A stretch of 36,081 nt of DNA from Flavobacteriaceae bacterium (lineage in GTDB: Bacteria > Bacteroidota > Bacteroidia > Flavobacteriales > Flavobacteriaceae): NCBI GenBank assembly GCA_947453885.1, contig CANGIF010000034.1, positions 1 to 36,081 of the forward strand, written 5' to 3'. The position numbers were made by a program, and so were the translations under genes. A model generated the notes under the pieces. It ran no database searches, was not told where the DNA came from, and saw only the letters and a list, made by a program, of their open reading frames with translations. Positions 7,838-15,869 of this stretch are shown piece by piece (position 1 is the first letter of the stretch; every line of letters starts with the position of its first letter).

Positions 7838-8242
7838 ATGAAATACTTTCGTTCTAAAATTGACTTATGGCTACCAGCAGTACTTTGTATAGCTCTTGGT
7901 TTTCCGATTATTAATGGTATTTATGAGCGTGTTTGGCAACCTTTGGCTATTTTGTTTCCAGTTGCCCTCTTTATAATTTATGGATTTGTGAAGTTACGCT
8001 ATTGTATTGATGGCGAAGTTTTGATTATAAAAGCAGGATTTATGGTGTCGAATAGAATTAACATTCACGAAATAAAAAGAATTGAAAAATCGAATTCTAT
8101 TCTCAGTTCACCTGCGCTATCATTGGATAGATTGTCTATTTCCTATGGTAAATATGAAGAAATTTTAGTTTCACCCAAAGAAAAACAAGCTTTTATTGAT
8201 GCACTTTTGTCAGTTAATCCTGATATACAGGTTTCATTATAA
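7838..8242 (+). CDS. PH-domain (bPH-like) membrane protein
   Basis: A 134-residue protein. Two hydrophobic segments (about 9-26 and 33-52) are followed by a bacterial PH-like beta domain: CIDGEVLIIKAGFMVSNRINIHEIKRIEKS, then LDRLSISYGKYEEILVSPKEKQAFIDALL. This layout matches the short bacterial PH-domain proteins that sit on the cytoplasmic face of the inner membrane; their role is not established. The ATG at 7838 is chosen over 7802 because a -7 promoter element lies between them and the protein then starts MKYFRSKIDLW. It is transcribed divergently from gltX. Confidence 0.75.
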   Translation: MKYFRSKIDLWLPAVLCIALGFPIINGIYERVWQPLAILFPVALFIIYGFVKLRYCIDGEVLIIKAGFMVSNRINIHEIKRIEKSNSILSSPALSLDRLSISYGKYEEILVSPKEKQAFIDALLSVNPDIQVSL

Positions 8243-8338
8243 GTATTAAAAAACTTCTTTCGTAAGAAATTTTATTTAACATTTCTTTATTCATTAAAAT
8301 TATTACTTTTAGCGGTTATAAACAAACGATTAACAATT

Positions 8339-11300
8339 TTGGAAAATCAAACCCTAATTTATACCAAACTAGAACAGTTTATTAAGAAGTTTTACACAAA
8401 TGAATTGCTACGTGGCTCTATTTTCTTTGTAGGAATTGGTTTATTGTATTTTCTTTTTACACTATTTATAGAATATTTCCTTTGGTTGAAACCAACTGCC
8501 AGAACCGTTTTGTTTTGGACTTTTATTGCAGTTGAATTATTTCTCTTTTTGCGATTTATTTTGTTTCCAATTTTTAAGCTGTTCAAACTCCAAAATGGAA
8601 TTGATTTTAATGATGCTTCTAAAATAATTGGAAATCATTTTAGCGAAGTAGGGGATAAGTTGACAAATTTTTTACAATTATCTATAGACCAAAATCAATC
8701 AGAATTATTATTAGCTTCGATAGATCAAAAAGCCAATTTGTTGCAACCAATCCCTTTTGGAAACGCTATCAACTTTCGCAAAAATCAAAAATATTTACCA
8801 TTAGCTATTCTTCCAATTTTGTTTTTTTTGTTTTTTTATATAAGTGGAAACAGTAATTTAATTTTTCAAAGTTTTAATCGTGTGGTTCATTACAAAGAAC
8901 AGTTTTTACCACCTGCTCCTTTTGAATTTCAAATTTTGAATAGCAATTTACAAACACAACAAAATCAAGATTTTATTTTAAAAGTTAAAACAATTGGAAA
9001 AATTGTTCCTGAAAACACGGTTATATTTATTGGAACTGAAAGTTATTACATGGAGCGTACCAATTCAGGAGAATTTCAATTTTTAATAGCTAAACCAAAA
9101 GAAAACCTTGAATTTCATTTAGAAGCCAACGTTGTTAAATCTCACGATTATGAACTAAAGGTCATTACTGTTCCTTCTATTTCCAATTTTGAAATGGTAT
9201 TGAATTTTCCTAGTTATTTGGATAGAAAATCTGAAATAATAAAAGGTTCAGGTAATGCAGTTTTACCAGAAGGCACAAAAGTTACTTGGCGAATGAATAC
9301 ATTAGCAACGCAAAAAGTAGAATGGATAGATTCTAAAACTAATATAGTATTTTCTAAACAAGATAATCAATTTTTACTTTCTAAAAACATTAATCAAAAT
9401 ATAGAATATCAAATAGTTACATCTAATAATAGCGTTCAAAATTATGAAAAACTTGATTATCAAATTTCGGTAATTAAAGACCAGTTTCCATCAATATCTA
9501 TAAACGCTATACCAGATAGTTTAAAAACTACTAAATCGTATTTATTAGGTCAAATAACAGATGATTATGGTTTTTCAAAATTACAAATAGTTTATTATGA
9601 AAAAGATAAACCTCAAACCGCTAAACATGGTTTTTTACCAATAAAAGTGGGTAATTATGATCAATTTATTTTTTCATTTCCTGGAAATATATCTGTTATT
9701 ACAGGCTTGTCTTACGATTATTATTTTGAAATTTTTGATAATGATGTACTTCATAATTTTAAATCAACAAAATCTACCGTTTTTACTACTCATATTTTAA
9801 CTGATACAGAAAAAGAAGCACAAGTACTTCAGCAACAAAATTCAAATATTAATAGTTTACAGAAATCTGTTAAACTTCAAAACAAACAACTTTCAGAGCT
9901 TGAAAAATTACAACAATCAGGTAAGAAAAAGGAAAGTTTTGAATTTAAAGAACAACAGCAAATCAACGATTTTTTATTACGTCAAGAGAAGCAGGATGCT
10001 TTAATGAAAGAATTTTCTGATAAAGTTAAAGATAATTTAGATAAATTTAAAACAGAAAAAAAAGATTCAGAAAAAGAATTACTTGAGAAGCGATTAGAAT
10101 CTTCAATTAATGATTTAGAGAAAAACAAAAAATTACTTGATGAATTAAAGGAACTTAATGATAAAATCAAGCACGATCAATTGATGGAAAAACTAGATAA
10201 TTTTAAACAAAATGTAAAAAATCAAACTAAAAATTTAGAACAGCTTGTAGAATTAACTAAAAAGTATTATGTAGAAAAGAAAGCGGAACAATTGAAAGAA
10301 CAATTAGAGCAACTTTCAGAACAGGAAGAACAATTATCAAATAAAGAAAAAGATAATACTTCATTAAAACAAGATGATATTAAACAAGATTTTAAAAAAA
10401 TTGAGGAAGAATTAAATTTGTTAGAAAAAGAAAATATGGAATTAAAAGCACCAATAGCTATTCCAAAAGATGAACAATCTCAAAAAAGCATAGAAGAAGA
10501 TTTAAAAAAGGCAAGCGAGGATCTTAAAAATGGTAAAAAAGATGCAGCAAAACCCAAACAAAAAGCCGCTTCAAAAAAAATGAAACAAATGGCTATGAAA
10601 ATGGGTGAATCAATGCAAAATGATGAAAAAGAACAAATAGAAGAAGATGTAGCTATGTTACGTCAAATATTAGATAATTTGTTGTCTTTTTCATTTAATC
10701 AAGAAGATTTAATGAAAAATTTCAAATCATTAAAACGTATATCACCTTCTTTTAATAAAAATTTAAAATCGCAACAAAATCTAAAACAATTGTTTACTCA
10801 TATAGACGATAGCTTATTTGCAATGTCACTTCGAAATCCTAAAATTAGTGAAAATATAACAAAAGAGATTGGTAATGTTCAATACAATGTTGATAAGTCT
10901 ATAGAATCCTTAGCTGATTCTCAAATTTCAAAAGGAGTTTCTCATCAACAATATACCATCACATCTTCAAATAAATTAGCTGATTTTCTCAGTGACGCTT
11001 TGAACAGTATGCAAATGTCTTTGTCAATGATGGGGAAGGGATCTGGAAAACCAAAACCTGGTAAAGGTTCAGGTTCTGGAATGCAATTACCGGATATTAT
11101 TAAAAAACAAGAAGCTTTAGGAGAGAAGATAAAAAAAGCTTCTCAAAAAGGATCAAAAAAAGGGGAAGGTAAAGAAGGAAAGACAGGAGATAATGGTAAA
11201 CCTAATCCAGGTTCAAATGGTTCTAAATCTGGAAGCGAAGGGTCTAATTCTCAAGATGCAGATTCTGAAAGCGAATCTCAATCAATTATGCAAATATATA

Positions 11301-11674
11301 AAGAACAACAATCTTTAAGAGAAGCTCTACAAAATGAATTAACTAAGCAAGGTTTAAATAGTGTTGGTCAAAACACACTTAATCAAATGAAAAATCTTGA
11401 AAAACAACTTTTAAACAAAGGTTTTCTTAACGACAATTTACAAAAAGTATCTAATATAAAACAAGAATTGTTAAAGCTTAACAAGGCAATTCAAGAGCAA
11501 GGTGAAGAAAGCAATAGACAATCTAATACTAACACAAATACGTATTCTAAAAATAACTCAACGTTACCACCTTCTGTACAAGATTATTTCAAAAGTATTG
11601 AAATATTAAACAGACAAAGTTTACCTTTACACTCGAATTTCAACAAAATGCTTAAATATTATTTCAACAAATAA
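8339..11674 (+). CDS. DUF4175-family giant coiled-coil membrane protein
   Basis: An 1111-residue protein. Three membrane segments lie near residues 25-47, 57-80 and 150-168. A beta-rich periplasmic-type region follows (about 190-490). The rest is a long Lys/Glu/Gln-rich coiled coil (about 500-760), helical segments, and a low-complexity Gly/Ser/Lys linker (KGSGKPKPGKGSGSG, then GSNGSKSGSEGSNS). This fits the Bacteroidetes DUF4175 family, usually found before ybeY. No in-frame ATG lies near the start of homology, and the reading begins at TTG 8339 (MENQTLIYTKLEQF), so a TTG start is likely. Its stop overlaps the ybeY start by one base. Molecular function unknown. Confidence 0.8.
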   Translation: MENQTLIYTKLEQFIKKFYTNELLRGSIFFVGIGLLYFLFTLFIEYFLWLKPTARTVLFWTFIAVELFLFLRFILFPIFKLFKLQNGIDFNDASKIIGNHFSEVGDKLTNFLQLSIDQNQSELLLASIDQKANLLQPIPFGNAINFRKNQKYLPLAILPILFFLFFYISGNSNLIFQSFNRVVHYKEQFLPPAPFEFQILNSNLQTQQNQDFILKVKTIGKIVPENTVIFIGTESYYMERTNSGEFQFLIAKPKENLEFHLEANVVKSHDYELKVITVPSISNFEMVLNFPSYLDRKSEIIKGSGNAVLPEGTKVTWRMNTLATQKVEWIDSKTNIVFSKQDNQFLLSKNINQNIEYQIVTSNNSVQNYEKLDYQISVIKDQFPSISINAIPDSLKTTKSYLLGQITDDYGFSKLQIVYYEKDKPQTAKHGFLPIKVGNYDQFIFSFPGNISVITGLSYDYYFEIFDNDVLHNFKSTKSTVFTTHILTDTEKEAQVLQQQNSNINSLQKSVKLQNKQLSELEKLQQSGKKKESFEFKEQQQINDFLLRQEKQDALMKEFSDKVKDNLDKFKTEKKDSEKELLEKRLESSINDLEKNKKLLDELKELNDKIKHDQLMEKLDNFKQNVKNQTKNLEQLVELTKKYYVEKKAEQLKEQLEQLSEQEEQLSNKEKDNTSLKQDDIKQDFKKIEEELNLLEKENMELKAPIAIPKDEQSQKSIEEDLKKASEDLKNGKKDAAKPKQKAASKKMKQMAMKMGESMQNDEKEQIEEDVAMLRQILDNLLSFSFNQEDLMKNFKSLKRISPSFNKNLKSQQNLKQLFTHIDDSLFAMSLRNPKISENITKEIGNVQYNVDKSIESLADSQISKGVSHQQYTITSSNKLADFLSDALNSMQMSLSMMGKGSGKPKPGKGSGSGMQLPDIIKKQEALGEKIKKASQKGSKKGEGKEGKTGDNGKPNPGSNGSKSGSEGSNSQDADSESESQSIMQIYKEQQSLREALQNELTKQGLNSVGQNTLNQMKNLEKQLLNKGFLNDNLQKVSNIKQELLKLNKAIQEQGEESNRQSNTNTNTYSKNNSTLPPSVQDYFKSIEILNRQSLPLHSNFNKMLKYYFNK

Positions 11675-12096
11675 TGATAGAATTTAATTACGAAACAGAT
11701 TTTGAACTTTTAAATGAAGATCGTTATAGATCTTGGATTACCGCAGTTATTTTATCAGAAAACAAAACTTTAGGTGAAATAAATTATGTTTTTTGCGACG
11801 ACTCTTATTTATTAAATATAAACCAGCAGTTTTTACAACACGACACTTTTACAGACATTATTAGTTTTGACTACACACTAGGTAATCTAATTAGTGGTGA
11901 TATTTTTATTTCTATTGAACGCGTATTAGAAAACGCAACTACTTACAATGTTGATTTTTCTAATGAATTAACTAGAGTTATGTCTCACGGAGTTTTACAC
12001 TACTGTGGATATAAAGACAAATCTCCAGAAGAACAATTATTAATGCGTCAAAAGGAAAATGAAAAAATTTCTTTGTTCCACGTGGAACAGGTTTAA
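11674..12096 (+). CDS. ybeY: Endoribonuclease YbeY
   Basis: YbeY is a single-strand-specific metallo-endoribonuclease that acts in 16S rRNA 3'-end maturation and ribosome quality control. At 140 residues it has the family length. The metal site is HGVLH (H105, H109). The usual third ligand, His six residues after the second, is Asp115 (CGYKD in place of GYDH), which is unusual for the zinc site. The ATG overlaps the DUF4175 stop by one base. The last codons (FHVEQV) are formed by a 16-bp palindrome, TGTTCCACGTGGAACA, which looks like a parS site, so this end of the gene is constrained by two functions. Confidence 0.9.
   Translation: MIEFNYETDFELLNEDRYRSWITAVILSENKTLGEINYVFCDDSYLLNINQQFLQHDTFTDIISFDYTLGNLISGDIFISIERVLENATTYNVDFSNELTRVMSHGVLHYCGYKDKSPEEQLLMRQKENEKISLFHVEQV
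12074..12089. promoter_or_regulatory. Candidate parS site 1 (inside ybeY)
   Basis: TGTTCCACGTGGAACA is a perfect 16-bp palindrome. It matches the widely conserved ParB-binding parS consensus TGTTNCACGTGAAACA at all but one of the defined positions. It lies within the last codons of ybeY. Confidence 0.75.
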
Positions 12097-12107
12097 TTTT
12101 TATTTCT

Positions 12108-12123
12108 AGTTCCACGTGGAACA
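12108..12123. promoter_or_regulatory. Candidate parS site 2 (ybeY-mnmG gap)
   Basis: AGTTCCACGTGGAACA contains the 14-bp palindrome GTTCCACGTGGAAC, identical to the core of site 1. It lies in the 55-bp gap between ybeY and mnmG, 34 bp from site 1. Confidence 0.7.
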
Positions 12124-12151
12124 TGTTTGTTAAACATAAAAATATTTATCA

Positions 12152-14023
12152 ATGTTTCAAGAAATTTATGATGTAATTGTGGTTGGTGGCGGACATGCCG
12201 GTTGCGAAGCAGCAGCAGCAGCCGCAAATATGGGTTGTAGTACTTTATTAATTACTATGAGTCTTCAAAACATTGCTCAAATGTCATGTAATCCTGCTAT
12301 GGGTGGAATTGCCAAAGGGCAAATAGTTCGTGAAATTGACGCAATGGGTGGTTATTCAGGTATTGTTTCAGATGTATCCGCTATACAGTTTAAAATGCTT
12401 AACAAATCTAAAGGACCTGCTATGTGGTCGCCACGTGTTCAAAGTGATCGAATGCGTTTTGCAGAAGAATGGCGTCTTATGTTGGAGAATACTCCTAATT
12501 TAGATTTTTATCAAGAGATGGTTTGTGGTTTGCTTTTTGAAAAGGATACCATTATTGGAGTCGTTACAAATTTAGGAATTAAAATACGTTCTAAAACTGT
12601 TGTTTTAACCAACGGCACTTTTTTAAATGGATTAATCCATATAGGCGACAAACAATTTGGGGGTGGAAGAGCAGGTGAAAGCGCTTCGTATGGAATAACT
12701 GAAGATTTAATTAAATTTGGTTTTGAATCTGGAAGAATGAAAACGGGAACACCTCCAAGAGTTGATGGTAGATCTTTAGATTATTCAAAAATGAATGAAG
12801 AAAAAGGAGATTTAATTCCTTCAAAATTTTCTTTTTCTAATTTAACATCTCCTTTAGTATATCAAAAATCTTGTCACATGACCTATACATCATTGGATGT
12901 TCATGATATTTTAAGAGAAGGGTTTGATCGTTCTCCCATGTTTAATGGGAGGATTAAAAGTATAGGGCCTCGTTATTGCCCTTCTATCGAAGATAAAATA
13001 AATAGATTCGCCGATAAGGAAAGACATCAATTATTTATAGAACCTGAAGGATGGAATACGGTTGAAGTTTATGTTAATGGTTTTTCAACTTCACTTCCTG
13101 AGGATATTCAATTTAAAGCGTTACGTTCGGTTTCCGGTTTTGAAAAAGTAAAGTTTTTTAGACCTGGTTATGCAATTGAATATGATTATTTCCCACCTAC
13201 TCAGTTGAAACACACTTTAGAAACAAAATTAGTAAATGGTTTGTTTTTTGCAGGTCAAATAAACGGAACAACTGGTTATGAAGAAGCAGCATCACAAGGT
13301 TTAATGGCAGGTATTAATGCGGCATTACAAGTTCAGGAACGCTCTCCTTTAATATTAAGAAGAGATCAGGCCTATATAGGAGTTCTTATAGATGATTTAA
13401 TCACTAAAGGTACAGAAGAGCCATATAGAATGTTTACTTCAAGAGCAGAATATCGAACATTATTACGCCAAGACAATGCTGATTTTAGACTTACTCCAAT
13501 GGCATATGAAATAGGTTTAGCTTCTGAATTACGTTTAAAGCGTATGGAATATAAATTTAATGAATCAGACAAACTAGTTTCGTTTTTTAAAGAAACTAGT
13601 ATAACTGTTGAAGAAACTAATCCCATTTTAAAATCTAAAAAAACAGCATTAATTACCCAAAGTGATAAAATGTTTAAAGTTTTTTCAAGACCTCAAATTG
13701 ACTTAAATGACATGATACAATTCGCTAAAGTTTCTGATTATATTTCTAATTCTAATTTAGACCAAGAAATACTTGAACAATCAGAAATACAAGTTAAGTA
13801 TTCAGGTTACATAGAAAAGGAACGCAACAATGCTGAAAAATTAACTCGCCTTGAAGATGTTAAAATTCCAGAAAATTTCGACTATTCTAAAATTAAATCA
13901 ATGTCAATCGAAGCTATTCAAAAGCTTACTAAGATTAAACCCATTACTATTTCACAAGCATCCAGAATAAGCGGTGTTTCTCCAAGTGACATCTCTGTTT
14001 TATTAATTTATATAGGCAGATAA
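12152..14023 (+). CDS. mnmG: tRNA uridine-5-carboxymethylaminomethyl modification enzyme MnmG
   Basis: MnmG (GidA), with MnmE, installs the carboxymethylaminomethyl group on the wobble U34 of certain tRNAs, using FAD, NADH and methylene-THF. The FAD-binding signature VVGGGHAGCEAA lies at residues 10-21. The conserved CNPAMGGIAKGQIVREIDAMGG follows near 46-68, with GTFLNGLIHIG, GRMKTGTPPR and GTTGYEEAASQGL downstream. At 623 residues it has normal length with an intact C-terminal helical domain. It is flanked by parS-like palindromes on both sides. mnmG is an origin-proximal gene in many bacteria. Confidence 0.97.
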   Translation: MFQEIYDVIVVGGGHAGCEAAAAAANMGCSTLLITMSLQNIAQMSCNPAMGGIAKGQIVREIDAMGGYSGIVSDVSAIQFKMLNKSKGPAMWSPRVQSDRMRFAEEWRLMLENTPNLDFYQEMVCGLLFEKDTIIGVVTNLGIKIRSKTVVLTNGTFLNGLIHIGDKQFGGGRAGESASYGITEDLIKFGFESGRMKTGTPPRVDGRSLDYSKMNEEKGDLIPSKFSFSNLTSPLVYQKSCHMTYTSLDVHDILREGFDRSPMFNGRIKSIGPRYCPSIEDKINRFADKERHQLFIEPEGWNTVEVYVNGFSTSLPEDIQFKALRSVSGFEKVKFFRPGYAIEYDYFPPTQLKHTLETKLVNGLFFAGQINGTTGYEEAASQGLMAGINAALQVQERSPLILRRDQAYIGVLIDDLITKGTEEPYRMFTSRAEYRTLLRQDNADFRLTPMAYEIGLASELRLKRMEYKFNESDKLVSFFKETSITVEETNPILKSKKTALITQSDKMFKVFSRPQIDLNDMIQFAKVSDYISNSNLDQEILEQSEIQVKYSGYIEKERNNAEKLTRLEDVKIPENFDYSKIKSMSIEAIQKLTKIKPITISQASRISGVSPSDISVLLIYIGR

Positions 14024-14031
14024 CTTACAAC

Positions 14032-14047
14032 TGTTCCACGTGAAACG
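14032..14047. promoter_or_regulatory. Candidate parS site 3 (downstream of mnmG)
   Basis: TGTTCCACGTGAAACG is eight bases after the mnmG stop. It matches TGTTNCACGTGAAACA at every defined position except the last base. Confidence 0.75.
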
Positions 14048-14082
14048 GAAATTTACAACAACAAATACAATTTAAATAAATT

Positions 14083-14928
14083 ATGGAATTTTCTAAAAAG
14101 TATTTTATGAAAGTAACGGATCATTCTGTTACACAAGAAGAATTCGAGTTGTATCATGATGAAGAGTTGGACATGTTAATTACACACCCACAACCTAACA
14201 GTATTCAAATTGAAAAGTATTATCAAAGTGATAATTACATTTCTCATACGGATTCTAAAGCAACTTTTTTTGATAAAACATATCAGTTTGTTAAACAAAT
14301 TGCAATTCTCAGAAAAACGAAATTACTTAAAACGTATTGTTCAAAAACTGGAAAAATATTAGACATTGGTGCGGGAACAGGTGATTTTTTAGTAAGTGCA
14401 AAATTAAATGGTTGGGATGTATTTGGTATAGAGCCTAATTCAAAAGCAAAAGAAATTGCTAAAAAAAAAGGAGTATCGTTTGTTGAGAATACAACTGTTT
14501 TTGAAAACAACTATTTTGACATTATTACAATGTGGCATGTTTTGGAACATGTTCCAAATTTAGAAACTCAAATAATAGAGTTAAAAAGGGTCTTAAAAAA
14601 AAATGGAATTTTAATTATTGCAGTTCCTAATTTCAAATCTTACGATGCTAAATATTATCAAAGATATTGGGCAGCATTTGATGTACCAATTCATTTTTGG
14701 CATTTTTCTAAAAAAGCAATTGAAATCATTTTTAATAAATTTCAATTTCAATTACTGACGATTAAACCCATGAAGTTTGATGCTTTTTATGTCTCTTTAC
14801 TTTCAGAAAAATATAAAACAGGAAAAATGAATTATATAAAAGCATTTTATATAGGTTGTATGTCAAATTGGAAAGCAAAATCAAAAATGGAATATTCTTC
14901 ACACATTTACATATTAAGAAACAACTAA
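14083..14928 (+). CDS. Class I SAM-dependent methyltransferase
   Basis: A 281-residue Rossmann-fold methyltransferase of the Methyltransf_23 type. Motif I is ILDIGAGTGDF (92-102), with the acidic end of strand 2 in VFGIEPN, motif IV in DIITMWHVLEHV and NGILIIAVPN after it. The N-terminal region (THPQPNSIQIEKYYQSDNYISH) is like that of methyltransferases acting on cell-surface or small-molecule substrates. The substrate cannot be told from sequence. It follows mnmG by 59 bp with a parS-like site between and may share its transcript. From 14929 to 15144 I see only AT-rich sequence and the next promoter. Confidence 0.85.
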   Translation: MEFSKKYFMKVTDHSVTQEEFELYHDEELDMLITHPQPNSIQIEKYYQSDNYISHTDSKATFFDKTYQFVKQIAILRKTKLLKTYCSKTGKILDIGAGTGDFLVSAKLNGWDVFGIEPNSKAKEIAKKKGVSFVENTTVFENNYFDIITMWHVLEHVPNLETQIIELKRVLKKNGILIIAVPNFKSYDAKYYQRYWAAFDVPIHFWHFSKKAIEIIFNKFQFQLLTIKPMKFDAFYVSLLSEKYKTGKMNYIKAFYIGCMSNWKAKSKMEYSSHIYILRNN

Positions 14929-15101
14929 AATTCATTTTAAAGACATTTAAAGAACAAAGACACGATAAAAACAATGTTCCCACACTTTTTTTTAAAAACC
15001 TTTTAAATCGATTAAAAAGAATGGTTTTTTAATAATTTTTATTTATAAAAATATTAAATTTAATAAGTTTTGAATATATTGTAAATTTACCTCTATATAT
15101 G

Positions 15102-15130
15102 TTTGTTTTTATAATAATAAACTATTTTTG
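15102..15130 (+). promoter_or_regulatory. Full Bacteroidetes promoter before the OmpH-like gene
   Basis: TTTG (15102-15105) and TATTTTTG (15123-15130) are separated by 17 bp, matching the -33/-7 consensus of Flavobacterium promoters. The -7 element ends 14 bp before the ATG at 15145. Confidence 0.75.
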
Positions 15131-15144
15131 TAAAAAAAAACAGT

Positions 15145-15693
15145 ATGAAAAATATTTTTTTGTCGTCTCTTATAGCCATAACTTTTTTCTCGTGTTCACA
15201 AAAACCTACAATTAAAGTAATGAAGACTGCTTATGTGGATACTTCAATTTTGATGGACGATTACAAAGAAGCTAAAGATATTGCTACAAAATACAAAGCA
15301 AAATCTGAAGAAATGGATAAACAGCTTCAATCAGATGCGTTAAATCTTAAGAAAGACAAAGATTATTTTCAAAAAAATGCACAAACAAAAGGGGATGCGT
15401 GGGCACAACAACATTACGCAGAATTACAAAAAAGAGACCAACAATTGCAGTACACTCAACAACAAATGCTACAACAATTACAAAAAGAAAGTAGTATAGA
15501 AACAGAATCGTTAGTCAAAAAAGTCAAGCAATTTATTAAAGAATACGGTAAACAAAAAGGGTATGCCTATATCTACGGAACAGGCGAAACAGCTTCAGTT
15601 TTATACGCTCAAGACCAATTTGATATTACAAAAGAATTAACCAAATTGTTAAATGAAAAATATAAAAATACCGCAAAAGCAAGCAACAAATAA
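15145..15693 (+). CDS. OmpH/Skp-like periplasmic chaperone lipoprotein
   Basis: A 182-residue protein of the OmpH (Skp) family, periplasmic chaperones that hold unfolded outer-membrane proteins. The signal peptide ends with the lipobox FFSC (Cys17), so the protein is probably lipid-anchored rather than free like E. coli Skp. After TAYVDTSILMDDYKEAK come the two long charged helices of the Skp tentacle (about 50-125), rich in Lys and Gln. The family's C-terminal strand is at GYAYIYGTGETASVLYA. It has its own strong promoter and terminator. Confidence 0.85.
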   Translation: MKNIFLSSLIAITFFSCSQKPTIKVMKTAYVDTSILMDDYKEAKDIATKYKAKSEEMDKQLQSDALNLKKDKDYFQKNAQTKGDAWAQQHYAELQKRDQQLQYTQQQMLQQLQKESSIETESLVKKVKQFIKEYGKQKGYAYIYGTGETASVLYAQDQFDITKELTKLLNEKYKNTAKASNK

Positions 15694-15701
15694 ATATTAT
15701 T

Positions 15702-15724
15702 AAGCCTCTTTTGAGGCTTTTTTT
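15702..15724 (+). terminator. Terminator of the OmpH-like gene
   Basis: AAGCCTC (15702-15708) pairs with GAGGCTT (15713-15719) around a TTTT loop. A T-tract follows. Confidence 0.88.
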
Positions 15725-15838
15725 TATTAAATTTTACTGTGTTGTTTAATCAAATTTAGAATATAGTCTGTTTTTTTTTACTTTTAAATCAATCAATTTA
15801 ATTTTACAGAATACACCGAATTTAAAAGCTAATAATTT

Positions 15839-15846
15839 TATATTTG
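15839..15846 (+). promoter_or_regulatory. -7 element for the Pif1-type helicase
   Basis: TATATTTG matches TAnnTTTG and lies 23 bp before the ATG at 15870. A -33 element is not clear. Confidence 0.5.
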
Positions 15847-15869
15847 TTTACCATTTTAAAATGTCATGA

